A stretch of DNA of 64,000 bases from an uncultured Kiloniellaceae bacterium. GTDB taxonomy: Bacteria; Pseudomonadota; Alphaproteobacteria; Kiloniellales; Kiloniellaceae. Of the stretch, positions 21,017 to 30,351 are shown one piece after another (within the stretch, counting starts at the first letter, position 1; the number at the start of each line of letters is the position of its first letter). The DNA lies in NCBI GenBank assembly GCA_947500035.1, contig CANMQP010000011.1, forward strand, positions 274,584 through 338,583, read 5' to 3'. The notes under the pieces are model-generated. The model did not search any database and was not told the DNA's origin. It saw nothing but the letters and a program-made list of their open reading frames with translations. Made by a program: the position numbers and the translations under genes.

Positions 21017-21883
21017 TCAGAGTCCGCGTTTCAGGGCGCTGCGTGTGAAAAGCTCGTCACTGAGGTCGGCGAGGTAATCCACTTCGCTCATGATGAAGGT
21101 CGTTTTGTGGCCCGTTTTGTGGTTCTCGGCTTCCAGAAGATGCGCGGTCCAGATGCCCTGGACCTGGCGGATATCGCGGGTATGGATGGTTTTCAGTTTC
21201 TTGCCCTGGAGATCCCAGATCTCGGATTTGAGCACCATCCAGATTTCGGCGTCCACGCAGCTGACGGTCCGACTGTAGCCCAGTTGCTCGGCGATATCTT
21301 CGCTGGCGGGGATCCCTTCCATCACGTAGCAGGCGCGGCCATCGACTTCGCCCATGCCCAGGGTCGTACGGTTGTAGTCGCTGCGTGACACCTTGGTATC
21401 CTGGCGGATATCATCGTAGGTGAAGTCGGTGCCCATGAAGTAATCGCCACGGTCGGAACCTGAGATACGGCGGACCCGGCGCAGCGCGGGGAGGTACAGC
21501 CACTGGGCGTCCTCTTCACTGTCTTCGAGGTAATCGAAGGTCAGGAAGGCCGTGTCGCGCACGTTCCTGGGTTTTTCGAAGAAGATCGCGATGCGTTTTT
21601 CGGTCTCGAAGTACTTCCGGAACGAACGGGTTTTGCGGGTCCGCTTTTTGCCGCGTTTGTCGACCAGTTCCATGGTCATGCTGCGGGCGACGGAATCACC
21701 GTCGTCGCGCGCGTTGATCCGCTCCGCGATCTCGTCACCGCTGAGCAGGGCCTGTTCGTTGACAGCTTCCGTGCCCGGAGTTGCGGACCAGGCAGACGCC
21801 ACCAACGCGGGTCCCGCGAGACCGCCGGTCAGGACTACGGCGGCAAGGATACCGGTGAGAGTGCGTCGAGTGAGCGTATTCAT
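21017..21883 (-). CDS. LolA-like outer-membrane lipoprotein-sorting protein
   Basis: A 288-residue periplasmic protein with a signal peptide (cleavage likely after 'ASAWSA', about residue 34). The body matches LolA-like proteins (pfam17131-type) found beside MMPL transporters: 'RSMTMELVDKRGKKRTRKTRSF', 'FEKPRNVRDTAFLTFDY', 'WLYLPALRRVRRISGSDRGDYFMGTDFTYDD'. Such proteins are thought to carry lipid-like cargo between the RND pump and the outer membrane. It lies 13 nt upstream of the barrel gene and 50 nt after the transporter, so the three form an operon. Confidence 0.85.
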   Translation of the reverse strand: MNTLTRRTLTGILAAVVLTGGLAGPALVASAWSATPGTEAVNEQALLSGDEIAERINARDDGDSVARSMTMELVDKRGKKRTRKTRSFRKYFETEKRIAIFFEKPRNVRDTAFLTFDYLEDSEEDAQWLYLPALRRVRRISGSDRGDYFMGTDFTYDDIRQDTKVSRSDYNRTTLGMGEVDGRACYVMEGIPASEDIAEQLGYSRTVSCVDAEIWMVLKSEIWDLQGKKLKTIHTRDIRQVQGIWTAHLLEAENHKTGHKTTFIMSEVDYLADLSDELFTRSALKRGL

Positions 21884-21932
21884 CTTAGAGCATTCCTTTT
21901 CTCAAGCTCGGTCCGGGTTTCTAGTCCGGATT

Positions 21933-24389
21933 TCAGGCACGATCGGGTGCATCGCTGATGCCCAGACGTTCCCAGCGCACGGAGATGTCACGTGATGCCT
22001 TGGCGATCCTGAACTGTTCGGTCAGGAAACTCGGCGGCAGCAGCTTCACCAGCGCAGGAAGGACCGTCATGCTGGCGATGAAGCTGGCGGAAACAGCGAC
22101 GGCGACGAGGCTGCCGAAGCGGATCAGGCCGGGGACCTGACTCGAGACCAGAACCCCGAAGCCGAAGAACACGGTTAGAAAGTTGAACAGAAGTGCGCGT
22201 CCGGTGGTTGGAAAGAGATCCTCGATGGCCTCGTCCAGGCTTTTCGCACGATCGCCGGCGAGAAGGATCAGGCGGTCCAGAGCATGAACGGCGAAATCCA
22301 CGCCGATGCCGATTGCGATAGCCGCTGACATGGAGGTTCCGATCGCCAGCCGGATACCCGTCGCACCCATCAGCGCATAAACCAGGAAAACAGAGATCGC
22401 GACTGGGAGCAGCGTCAGAGTGCCCGCGATGGCCGAACGGAACGTCAGGGAAGACATCACCCAAACGGCAATCAGGGAAATCAGCACGCTGACCAAATGG
22501 CCGCTGAGAAGCTGGTTCATCCAGTTGTAGTGGACGGTCGCATGACCGGAGAGCCGGGCCGTCATATCATCGCTGTTGAACTGCCTGTCGATGTATTCTT
22601 CCAGGGCTGCAATGACTTTGGCCTCATTGCTGTAGAGCCCGTTGTTCATGGTTACACGCAGATTTGCGAGGCGGTAGTCGTAGTCGACTTCCTCCTGAAA
22701 ATCGGTGGGATCGCCGCTCATGGAGTACAGCAGGAAGTATTGGGCGACCTGATCGGCGGTCTCCGGGAGCTCGTAGGCATCGGTGTCATTGTCGAAGAGC
22801 GCCTGGTTCATTTGCTTCAGGTAATCGACGATCGAAACTGTGGAACGGACCGACGGCAGACCTTCGATGAAGCGCTGGAGCGCCTCAATGCGGCGGAGGC
22901 GCTCGGGTTCAAAGAGCGCTTCGGTCTCACGGGTTTCAATCACGACATCCAGGGTCGTCGTACCGTTCATCAACTCATTGATCACCCGGTCGGCGATGGC
23001 AATGGGGGCGTCGGTCTGAAAGTTATCGATGGGCGCTTCGTCGGCGCGCAGTTGGGAGAGGCCAATGACACCGGCGGCGATAACCAACCCACCCAGGGTC
23101 AGGACCGACTTCGGGTTCTCAGCGACGGCCCGCCCAATGCGCCGTCCCAAGAATGCGCCACGACTCTCGCCAGCCTCTACGGTTTTTTCACGGTCAGGCG
23201 CCTTGCTCGCACGCCGGACCGCTCTCAGGGCCGGCGACATCCGGGGCTTCAAAAGGGTGAGGCCGGCGGGTACGGCGACCAGCGAAAGCAGCATCGCGGT
23301 CGCGATCCCCAGCGTCGCAAAGAGACCGAAGTCTTTCATTGGCGGCATCGAAGAGGAGAGATAGATGCCTGTGAAGCCGGCGATGGTCGTCAGGGACGTA
23401 ATGGTGACCGGCCGCCACATGGCCATCATGGTGCGGATCGCCAGTTCCCGGGCCTGTGCCTTCGGGCGCAGGTTCAGTTCATCGTAATACTGGCCGAGAA
23501 TATGGATCGAGTCGGCGACCGCGATCCCGATCAGGACGACAGGCAGCGCATTGGTTATGGTGTAGATCGGCTTGCCGGCGGCGGCCATGGCCCCCATGGC
23601 AACGCCCAGGGTTCCACCGACGACCAGCAGTGGCAGAACCACACCGCGCAGGTTCCGGTAACAAAGAAACAGAATGAAGACGATGATCACTGCTGCCAGG
23701 GGCGTGAGGCGCTGGGCATCGGTATCTACGTATTTGCCGAGATAACCCATCACGCCGCCCTGACCGGCCACATGGATTTCTTCGCCGTTCATCACAGGCG
23801 CAGCATCGACCAGTTCGCGCAGCAGGCGGTAAGCTTCCTGCGATTGCTCCTCGTCCAGAAGCTCCGCTGCGATCAGCGTTGCCCGGCCGCCTTCGCCGAT
23901 GAGATTGCCCCGGTAGAGCGGGAAGGCCGTGACGGCCTCGCGGATCGCGTCGGCCTCTTCCTGGGTTTCGGGAGGATCGATGAAGAAGGGCTCGACCTGG
24001 AGGCCTTCGGGAACGCCGATGATATTCTTCTCACTGGCCAGGCTGGTGATCCGATCCGTGTCAACACCAGGCAACTCAGCGATTTGGTCGGATAACCATT
24101 TGACCAGCTTGAGACTTTCAGGATTGAAGACACCCTCGGGACCCTTGTTGACGATGGCCACGACCAGCGGGTCTTTCAGGCCGAAGGTATCTTTGACCTT
24201 GTCCCGATACACAACGGCTGGATGCTCGGCCGGCATGAAGGCATCGGCGCTGGTGTCCTTGGTCAGACGCGGCAAAAAGCTTGCCGTGGCGATCGTTACG
24301 ATTGCCACGATCACAAGAACGGTTTTTGGAAATGCCGTGACGGCTTCGAAGAACCGCCAAGTCCGTGATTTCCCCATCTCGATGATCAT
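21933..24389 (-). CDS. MMPL/RND-family transporter
   Basis: An 818-residue inner-membrane RND permease with the duplicated layout of the family: one N-terminal membrane helix, a ~170-residue periplasmic loop, a block of about five helices, then the same pattern again. 'AVVIIVFILFLCYRNLRGVVLPLLVV', 'GIAVADSIHILGQYYDE' and 'GIGVDFAVHALDRLILLAGDRAKS' mark the two sterol-sensing-like helix bundles, with the conserved Asp of the proton relay in each. No membrane-fusion protein is encoded nearby; the neighbours are a LolA-like protein and a barrel. It may export a lipid or hydrophobic cargo. ATG 24377 (MGKSRTW) is an alternative start. Confidence 0.88.
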   Translation of the reverse strand: MIIEMGKSRTWRFFEAVTAFPKTVLVIVAIVTIATASFLPRLTKDTSADAFMPAEHPAVVYRDKVKDTFGLKDPLVVAIVNKGPEGVFNPESLKLVKWLSDQIAELPGVDTDRITSLASEKNIIGVPEGLQVEPFFIDPPETQEEADAIREAVTAFPLYRGNLIGEGGRATLIAAELLDEEQSQEAYRLLRELVDAAPVMNGEEIHVAGQGGVMGYLGKYVDTDAQRLTPLAAVIIVFILFLCYRNLRGVVLPLLVVGGTLGVAMGAMAAAGKPIYTITNALPVVLIGIAVADSIHILGQYYDELNLRPKAQARELAIRTMMAMWRPVTITSLTTIAGFTGIYLSSSMPPMKDFGLFATLGIATAMLLSLVAVPAGLTLLKPRMSPALRAVRRASKAPDREKTVEAGESRGAFLGRRIGRAVAENPKSVLTLGGLVIAAGVIGLSQLRADEAPIDNFQTDAPIAIADRVINELMNGTTTLDVVIETRETEALFEPERLRRIEALQRFIEGLPSVRSTVSIVDYLKQMNQALFDNDTDAYELPETADQVAQYFLLYSMSGDPTDFQEEVDYDYRLANLRVTMNNGLYSNEAKVIAALEEYIDRQFNSDDMTARLSGHATVHYNWMNQLLSGHLVSVLISLIAVWVMSSLTFRSAIAGTLTLLPVAISVFLVYALMGATGIRLAIGTSMSAAIAIGIGVDFAVHALDRLILLAGDRAKSLDEAIEDLFPTTGRALLFNFLTVFFGFGVLVSSQVPGLIRFGSLVAVAVSASFIASMTVLPALVKLLPPSFLTEQFRIAKASRDISVRWERLGISDAPDRA

Positions 24390-24565
24390 TTCGTCCGCTT
24401 AAAACAGACGGAAAGATCACCACAAAGAGGTTAGGAAAGCGTTGAATTTACGCTGATTTGTTCATTTCTGGCCGACATAAGCAGTATTAACAGAAAAGCT
24501 TTTGTCGGCAGTGGTGGTCAAGAAGACGGCCCGTCAACGAGACGGTTGGTCATCAGGACGGCTGG

Positions 24566-25921
24566 TCAGACCTTCATGTTGTGTTGACGCATCAGGTCAT
24601 AGACCGTCGGCCGGCTGACATCCAAGAGTTTGGCCACCTTGGAAATATTCCCCTGGGCCTCGACCATGGCCCTGGTCAGGGCGGTCCGCTCGGCCTGTTC
24701 CCGGTATTCACGCAGGGTGCCGCTTGGGGCCGGTTGCTCATAGCTCGGCAGGTCAAGGTCGGTTACGGTGATCTTTGACCCTGCTGCCGCAGCCACCGCG
24801 CGTTTTACGCGATTTTGCAGTTCACGGACGTTCCCCGGCCATTCGTAGCTCGAAATCGAGGCTAGGGCATCGGCGGTAAAGGCCGTGATGCTTCGGCCTT
24901 GCTCCTCGGCGAAGCTGTTCAAAAGCTGGTGGGCGATGACAACGGCGTCGTCCGGACGCTCGCGGAGGGGCGGGATTTTGATGACCGCCTCACTCAAGCG
25001 ATAGTAGAGATCTTCCCGAAATTCGTTGGTTTCCGTGAGTTTCAGCAGATCCTTATTGGTCGCCGAGACCAGACGGATATCGACCGGGATCTGTCTGTGG
25101 CCGCCAATCCGCTCAATGACCCGTTCTTGCAGGAATCTCAAGAGCTTGGCCTGAAGAGACATCGGCAGATCACCGATTTCGTCCAAAAAGAGCGTGCCGC
25201 CGTTGGCCAGCTCGACCTTGCCGACCGTGGTCTTGACGGCGCCGGTGAAGGCGCCCTTTTCATGACCGAAAAGCTCACTCTCCAGCAGATGCTCGGGAAT
25301 GGCCGCACAGTTGATGGCGACGTAGGGACCCTTTGCCTTCTCACTGAGTTCATGAGTCGCGCGGGCCAGTAGTTCCTTACCGGTCCCGCTTTCGCCGATC
25401 AGCACAACCGCAACATTTGCGCTGGCAAAGCGCTTCACCTCACCGCAGATCCTGAGCATTTCGGCGTTTGTAGTGGTAACACCCGGCAGGACCGCACCGG
25501 TTTTGGAGCGGGCCAGCCTGCGGTTCTCGCTCTCCAGCGCATGCAGATTGTATGCGCGTTGGATGGTTAGATTGACGACATCGATTTCAATGGGCTTCTG
25601 ATAAAAATCATAAGCACCCAGGGCGACCGCCTGGACGGCGTACTCGCGTTCCGTCTGTCCCGACATCATGACAACCTTGGTCTCAGGCGCGATCGCAAGA
25701 ATTTCCTGCAGTGTCGCCAGGCCTTCCGTCGGTCCGTCCGGATCGGGCGGCAGTCCAAGATCGACCAGAGCAACCGGCGGTCGATGCTCGGCCACTGCCG
25801 CTGCCGCTGATGCACGGTCGCCCGCCAGGACGACCTCGCAGTTGTCGAAGGCCCAACGAAGTTGTCGCCGCAATCCGTCATCGTCTTCTACGACCAAAAG
25901 CTTGTGAGTCGGTTCGCTCAT
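24566..25921 (-). CDS. prsR: PrsR, PEP-CTERM-box response regulator (sigma-54 activator)
   Basis: A 451-residue NtrC-type regulator (TIGR02915-like). The receiver domain (about 1-120) has the acidic pair Asp13/Asp14 and the phospho-acceptor Asp54 in 'ALVDLGLP'. The AAA+ domain shows Walker A 'GESGTGKE', the sigma-54-contacting 'GAFTGA' and Walker B 'GGTLFLDEIGD'. The C-terminal Fis-type helix-turn-helix is 'GNISKVAKLLDVSRPTVYDLM'. It should activate RpoN promoters from upstream enhancer sites. The three PEP-CTERM genes carry a shared TTGTAA-N7-CGACA box 60-62 bp upstream of sigma-54 promoters, its probable targets. It lies 65 nt downstream of prsK. Confidence 0.95.
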   Translation of the reverse strand: MSEPTHKLLVVEDDDGLRRQLRWAFDNCEVVLAGDRASAAAAVAEHRPPVALVDLGLPPDPDGPTEGLATLQEILAIAPETKVVMMSGQTEREYAVQAVALGAYDFYQKPIEIDVVNLTIQRAYNLHALESENRRLARSKTGAVLPGVTTTNAEMLRICGEVKRFASANVAVVLIGESGTGKELLARATHELSEKAKGPYVAINCAAIPEHLLESELFGHEKGAFTGAVKTTVGKVELANGGTLFLDEIGDLPMSLQAKLLRFLQERVIERIGGHRQIPVDIRLVSATNKDLLKLTETNEFREDLYYRLSEAVIKIPPLRERPDDAVVIAHQLLNSFAEEQGRSITAFTADALASISSYEWPGNVRELQNRVKRAVAAAAGSKITVTDLDLPSYEQPAPSGTLREYREQAERTALTRAMVEAQGNISKVAKLLDVSRPTVYDLMRQHNMKV

Positions 25922-25986
25922 AAAAAAGATCTCTACAGAACTATTACAAAAGGGGCGTTTCTTATCGTTGGTGACGGCTCAAGCTG

Positions 25987-28098
25987 TCAGTTTGCAGGCA
26001 TTGCGGTTCTGTCCGGGGCCGAGGCTTCAAGCGCCAGCTCTTTCGGGTCGGTCCCGTCAACGATGGGCAGGAAAATACGCATTGTCGTGCCGGCGCCGGG
26101 GTTGCTGATGACTTCAAGATCGCCTCCAAGTTCTCTGGCATATTCGCGGCACTGGTACGCGCCAATGCCCATGCCACGAGACTTAGTCGAACGGAAGGGG
26201 GTGAAAAGTTCATTCATGACAAAATTTCTATCCATTCCCGGTCCGTTGTCGGCCACCTCTATCAGTGCTGTATCGCCTTTTCGGTTCAGGCTGATCTTGA
26301 CCCAGCCGTCCGACCCGACGGCGTCGATCGCGTTCTGAAGAAGATGATTGATAATCGCGCTCAGACGTTCCTGATCAGCTGCCACGGTTACGTCGATACC
26401 ATTCCAATCAATAGATAAATCTATGGAATCGCTTTGTTTAATTCGAGTTAATTTCTCCAACAAAGGTCCGATTTGCACGATATTACTGGATTCGACGCTT
26501 GGCTGGTCGTTGCCCAGACGATCCATCAGGCGCCTCATCTTGGAAACCGCATCATTCAATGTATCGGTCATGTCTTCACGGAACTGTTCGTTGTGACCGT
26601 GTCGTTCCATGTTTTTGGAGAGCAGCTCCAATTGGCTGACAAGGTTTTTGATGTCGTGGATGACGAACGCGAAACGCCGGTTGAACTTGGCAAATTCCCG
26701 TGATTCGGCAAGCGCCACGGCATTCTTTTGCTCCGCCAGATAGCTGGCAGCCTGGCGCCCGGTTGTTTTGAGCAGATCGTAGTCTTCCCAACCCAACGCG
26801 CGCACGGCCCTGGGGCGCGCGAGCAACAGAAAGCCGATGAAGGTGGCGTGATGGGTAAGAGGGATGATGATCCAGGCATTCTTCATCTGGCTTAAGGACT
26901 CAGGCAGGGCAAGGTCACCGTATTTGGCGGGATTCTCTTTGACTTCAGCAACGTCGATCAGCCACTGGCGCTCCTCAAGAAAGCGGGCCATCGGGGTTGC
27001 TTCGTCGCCGCGGAGGCTCGATACAGCCATGTTCCAGGCGGCGTAAACCACATAGCGGTCATCTTGTTGCAGCCACAAGGCGCCGCCGGGACTCTCGACG
27101 ATGTCCGCGATGGCCTGGATAACGCGCACGCCCAGTTCTTCAGTCTCCTGCGATTCCGAAACTGTGCGGGTGAAGCGCAGCCATTCTTCGCGATAGTCAT
27201 AGCGATAAGCGTAAAAGTGCTTTCCGATCAGCACTTTGATGTGTGCTCTGACGGTTCCTGAAATCAGCAACACCGCCAGGACAATAACAGCGCCGAAGAA
27301 AAAGGTCGCTTGGATGATCGTGCCCCAGGCGCCGTCAAACTGCTGAAGAAAGAAACCGACACCGGCCATGCCGATAATGTAGAGGCCGCTGGTGGTCAGG
27401 GTTGTGGAGTAGAAGGCGATTTTTCGTGAGACCGTTATGTTGGTCCGCCACATCTGATTGCGCCGCGAGGAGATCGCCAGCAGGGGCACGACCATGGCCT
27501 GGACACCGCCGCGCGCTTGCTGGAAACCCGGGTTTACTTCGCCGAACAGGAGCGCGTCCGCATAGAAGAAGAGATCATAGGCAAAGAGGCCGCCAATGCC
27601 GATGCAGAGAAACTTTATCTTCCAGCGCTCGTCGTCGCTGGTGTTGCGAAACAGGGTCTCAATCAGCATCAGGCCCGCGATTACCAGCATCAGCCGCAAG
27701 AGGCAGCGCACGGTGAAGCCCGATTCTCCGGCCAGCGGCTGATAGAGCTCGTAACCCAGAAGCAGGATGGAAAAGGCGAAAAAGATGGAAACGATGTAGC
27801 GGCCCAGGCCCTTGTTCGTGTCCGCTGTGCCGCCCTGGAGGACACTCCACAGAAACGCAATCCAGCAGACGGACCGCAGGTTTTCCATGGCCTCTATCAG
27901 TGAGGTCAGGCGGAGTCCGCTCCAGTTTTCGTACGCGGCCAGAGATAACCAGATAAATGTGACGAAACAGGCCAGAAACAACAGGCTGCCCTGCAGCCGT
28001 CGTTCGAAATTGATTGCCAGCAGCAGGGTCAGGAGCAAGAAAGCACCAGCGCCGATTGAGTAGCTGATGGTGCCAATGAGAGTGGTCTCTACGATCAT
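25987..28098 (-). CDS. prsK: PrsK, PEP-CTERM-system histidine kinase
   Basis: A 703-residue inner-membrane sensor kinase (TIGR02916-like). About eight N-terminal membrane helices fill residues 8-290. A GAF-like domain (about 330-460) follows, then a dimerisation helix with His481 in 'FVIHDIKNLVSQLELL' and an HATPase domain ('HLLQNAIDAVG', 'VADNGPGMD', 'STKSRGMGIGAY'). It should phosphorylate PrsR Asp54; the signal is unknown, but membrane-embedded sensing is suggested by the helical bundle. Transcribed together with prsR and divergently from the FAD oxidase gene. Confidence 0.95.
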   Translation of the reverse strand: MIVETTLIGTISYSIGAGAFLLLTLLLAINFERRLQGSLLFLACFVTFIWLSLAAYENWSGLRLTSLIEAMENLRSVCWIAFLWSVLQGGTADTNKGLGRYIVSIFFAFSILLLGYELYQPLAGESGFTVRCLLRLMLVIAGLMLIETLFRNTSDDERWKIKFLCIGIGGLFAYDLFFYADALLFGEVNPGFQQARGGVQAMVVPLLAISSRRNQMWRTNITVSRKIAFYSTTLTTSGLYIIGMAGVGFFLQQFDGAWGTIIQATFFFGAVIVLAVLLISGTVRAHIKVLIGKHFYAYRYDYREEWLRFTRTVSESQETEELGVRVIQAIADIVESPGGALWLQQDDRYVVYAAWNMAVSSLRGDEATPMARFLEERQWLIDVAEVKENPAKYGDLALPESLSQMKNAWIIIPLTHHATFIGFLLLARPRAVRALGWEDYDLLKTTGRQAASYLAEQKNAVALAESREFAKFNRRFAFVIHDIKNLVSQLELLSKNMERHGHNEQFREDMTDTLNDAVSKMRRLMDRLGNDQPSVESSNIVQIGPLLEKLTRIKQSDSIDLSIDWNGIDVTVAADQERLSAIINHLLQNAIDAVGSDGWVKISLNRKGDTALIEVADNGPGMDRNFVMNELFTPFRSTKSRGMGIGAYQCREYARELGGDLEVISNPGAGTTMRIFLPIVDGTDPKELALEASAPDRTAMPAN

Positions 28099-28391
28099 TC
28101 CCCCCTTATATCACGCAGTGAAGCCCGTGGCACTGGAAGTGAAGAGCTGTCCAGTTGCAAAACACCAGCCGTGACGCTTTTCGGCCTACGACTGATCCGA
28201 GGTCGTTATAGTCTTTTTCCCACTTGCAGCCCCGAGTCAAAGAAATATCAACACCTACAGGTTATTAAGCTTTAGATATGATCTGCAGAAAGTCTGCGTT
28301 GTTCGTTTAATGTTCTTTCCGCGGTTTTAGCCAGCCGAGTTTCATAAGTCTCGAAGTTCTCCTGATCTTTTCCGCTTTGCAGAGTTCCGCG

Positions 28392-30068
28392 ATGCCTGAA
28401 TCTAACTCCAGCCCACTCGACCTTGCCCTCACATCCTGGCGTCAGGCGCTGGGGAGCGACGCGGTGTTAACGGGCGAAGACTGCGATCGATATGGCCGAA
28501 ACTGTATCGCCGTTGCGCGGCACATCTCAGCCGTGGTGTGCCCAAGCACCGAAGCAGAGGTGGAAATTGTCGTTAAAACCGCGCGCGATCAGAAGATACC
28601 ACTCTATCCGATCAGCACCGGGCACAACTGGGGTTACGGCAGCGCGGCACCCGCAGCCGACGACAGCGTTATCGTTGACTTGAGCCGCATGAACCGGATT
28701 CTGGAGGTGGATCCGGTCCTTGGTGTTGTGAGCCTGGAGCCCGGGGTGACACAGCAGCAACTGCGTGAGTATCTGGACCAGCACGAGCTTCCATTCCTGG
28801 TGCCGGTGACCGGCGCCGGGCCAACCTGCAGCCTCTTGGGCAATGCCTTGGAGCGCGGCTATGGCATAACCCCTCACGGTGACCACTTTGCGGCCGTCAT
28901 GGCGCTCAGAGCGGTTCTGCCGAGCGGCGAGATCTATCAGTCTGCCATTGCCGAAGCCGGCGGCAAGGACGTCGATCATGCTTACAAATGGGGTGTTGGT
29001 CCTTATCTGGATGGCATTTTCACCCAGTCCAGCCTAGGTATCGTCACTCAGATGACCCTTGCTCTGGCGCGGGTTCCCGAACGGGTAGAACTCTTCATTT
29101 TTGGTTTCCCCAAGGAAGAAGATCTCGAAATAGGTGTCGATGCGGTGCGCGCACTGCGCCAAAGCCTGGGTGACGGTTTGGGGGCGATCAATATTCTCAA
29201 CCGCTTGAGAGTCTTATCGATGATCGAGCCCTATCCGACGGAGGCCGTCGCGCAGGGCGAGGTCATTCCCGGCGATATGATCGAGGCGATGGCGAAGCGC
29301 CGCCGGCTTCCCTATTGGTTTGGAGTCGGCGCGCTCTACGGCACCAAAGAGACGGTTCCAGCCATGCGCCGAAGGGTTAAAAGGGTTTTGGGGACACGCA
29401 GCAAGGGGCTGCGGTTCTTCTCAAAATCCAAACTTGGTCTTCTCCAGGCCCTGATGTCTCTTGTTCCCGGCTCGCCCGGCCGAGTGATGCAAGAGCGTCT
29501 GGGTACCTTGGACGAAACCCTGGATATCCTGCTTGGGAGGCCACGGGAAACAGCGTTGAAACTGGCGTACTGGAAGTCCGGTGGCGTCCCCAGCGCGGGT
29601 GAAGCGGACCAACCGCTGGATCCTGCCCGGGATGGCTGCGGCATCATGTGGTACGCCCCGCTGGTGCCCATGAAGGCGCAGTCGGTACGCGGTTATGTCG
29701 ACATGATTACTGAGATCTGTCCAAAATTTGGTATTAACCCATTGATTACTTTGACAACTATTTCCGAGCGTTGTTTCGACAGCACCGTGCCTATCCTCTT
29801 CGATTTAGAAACTGAGGGTGAGCAGGCGCAGGCCTGCTATCGGGCCCTGTTCGAGGAGGGACAGCGCCGCGGGTTCCTGCCGTATCGCATGAACCTGAAG
29901 TCCATGGGGCTGTATGTGGATCGCGAGGACTCGGTTTACTGGCGCACGGTCGGACGGGTCAAACAGGCGCTCGACCCTGATCAGCTCATCTCTCCCGGCC
30001 GATATCATCGCAGGGTTGCGTCGGAAGCTGCGCCCAAGGTGGCAGAGTCTGAAATGGATAATGAATAG
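28392..30068 (+). CDS. FAD-binding oxidase of the VAO/PCMH family
   Basis: A 558-residue flavoprotein similar to vanillyl-alcohol oxidase and the p-cresol methylhydroxylase flavoprotein. The FAD-binding PCMH domain spans about 50-230 with 'YPISTGHNWGYGSAAP', 'VIVDLSRMNRILEVDP' and 'GLSLLGNALERGYG'-like segments (written here from 'CSLLGNALERGYGITPHGDH'). The C-terminal cap carries 'LYVDREDSVYWRTVGRVKQALDPDQLISPGRY'. No signal peptide is seen. ATG 28392 is chosen over an in-frame TTG 15 nt upstream. Substrates of relatives are 4-alkylphenols, but this cannot be read here. It lies between the prsK/prsR operon (divergent) and prsT. Confidence 0.82.
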   Translation: MPESNSSPLDLALTSWRQALGSDAVLTGEDCDRYGRNCIAVARHISAVVCPSTEAEVEIVVKTARDQKIPLYPISTGHNWGYGSAAPAADDSVIVDLSRMNRILEVDPVLGVVSLEPGVTQQQLREYLDQHELPFLVPVTGAGPTCSLLGNALERGYGITPHGDHFAAVMALRAVLPSGEIYQSAIAEAGGKDVDHAYKWGVGPYLDGIFTQSSLGIVTQMTLALARVPERVELFIFGFPKEEDLEIGVDAVRALRQSLGDGLGAINILNRLRVLSMIEPYPTEAVAQGEVIPGDMIEAMAKRRRLPYWFGVGALYGTKETVPAMRRRVKRVLGTRSKGLRFFSKSKLGLLQALMSLVPGSPGRVMQERLGTLDETLDILLGRPRETALKLAYWKSGGVPSAGEADQPLDPARDGCGIMWYAPLVPMKAQSVRGYVDMITEICPKFGINPLITLTTISERCFDSTVPILFDLETEGEQAQACYRALFEEGQRRGFLPYRMNLKSMGLYVDREDSVYWRTVGRVKQALDPDQLISPGRYHRRVASEAAPKVAESEMDNE

Positions 30069-30351
30069 GGTTAAGGATCGGCCGGGAATTTACTGTGCGG
30101 CAGAATGCTCTAAACTCTCGTAAGATATTAGGATATTGTATTGTTTTAATAGACGGCTATGCCTACATCTCATTTGGCGTATTATATGGCTTGCGTCCTT
30201 AAAGGCTCTGAGTTCGGCGTATTTACTCTCGGGCAAGGGACGGTAAAGCGTCGAATGATTTATCATCGGACAAGCTGAGCGCCGCGATGGCGACGCAACC
30301 CAACTTTTGGTTGCATAATGACCCGGATAGCGAATGAGCAGGGATAAGACA
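30069..30351. other. Intergenic region upstream of prsT
   Basis: 283 nt with no gene. A stem-loop GCAACC-CAACTTTT-GGTTGC spans 30295-30314, ending about 37 nt before the prsT start, and would fall in its leader. No sigma-54 element or PrsR box was found. Confidence 0.5.

Noticed and set aside
22497..24095. A 532-codon plus-strand frame opposite the MMPL transporter
   Set aside because: Antisense shadow of a strongly supported transporter gene; it resembles no family.
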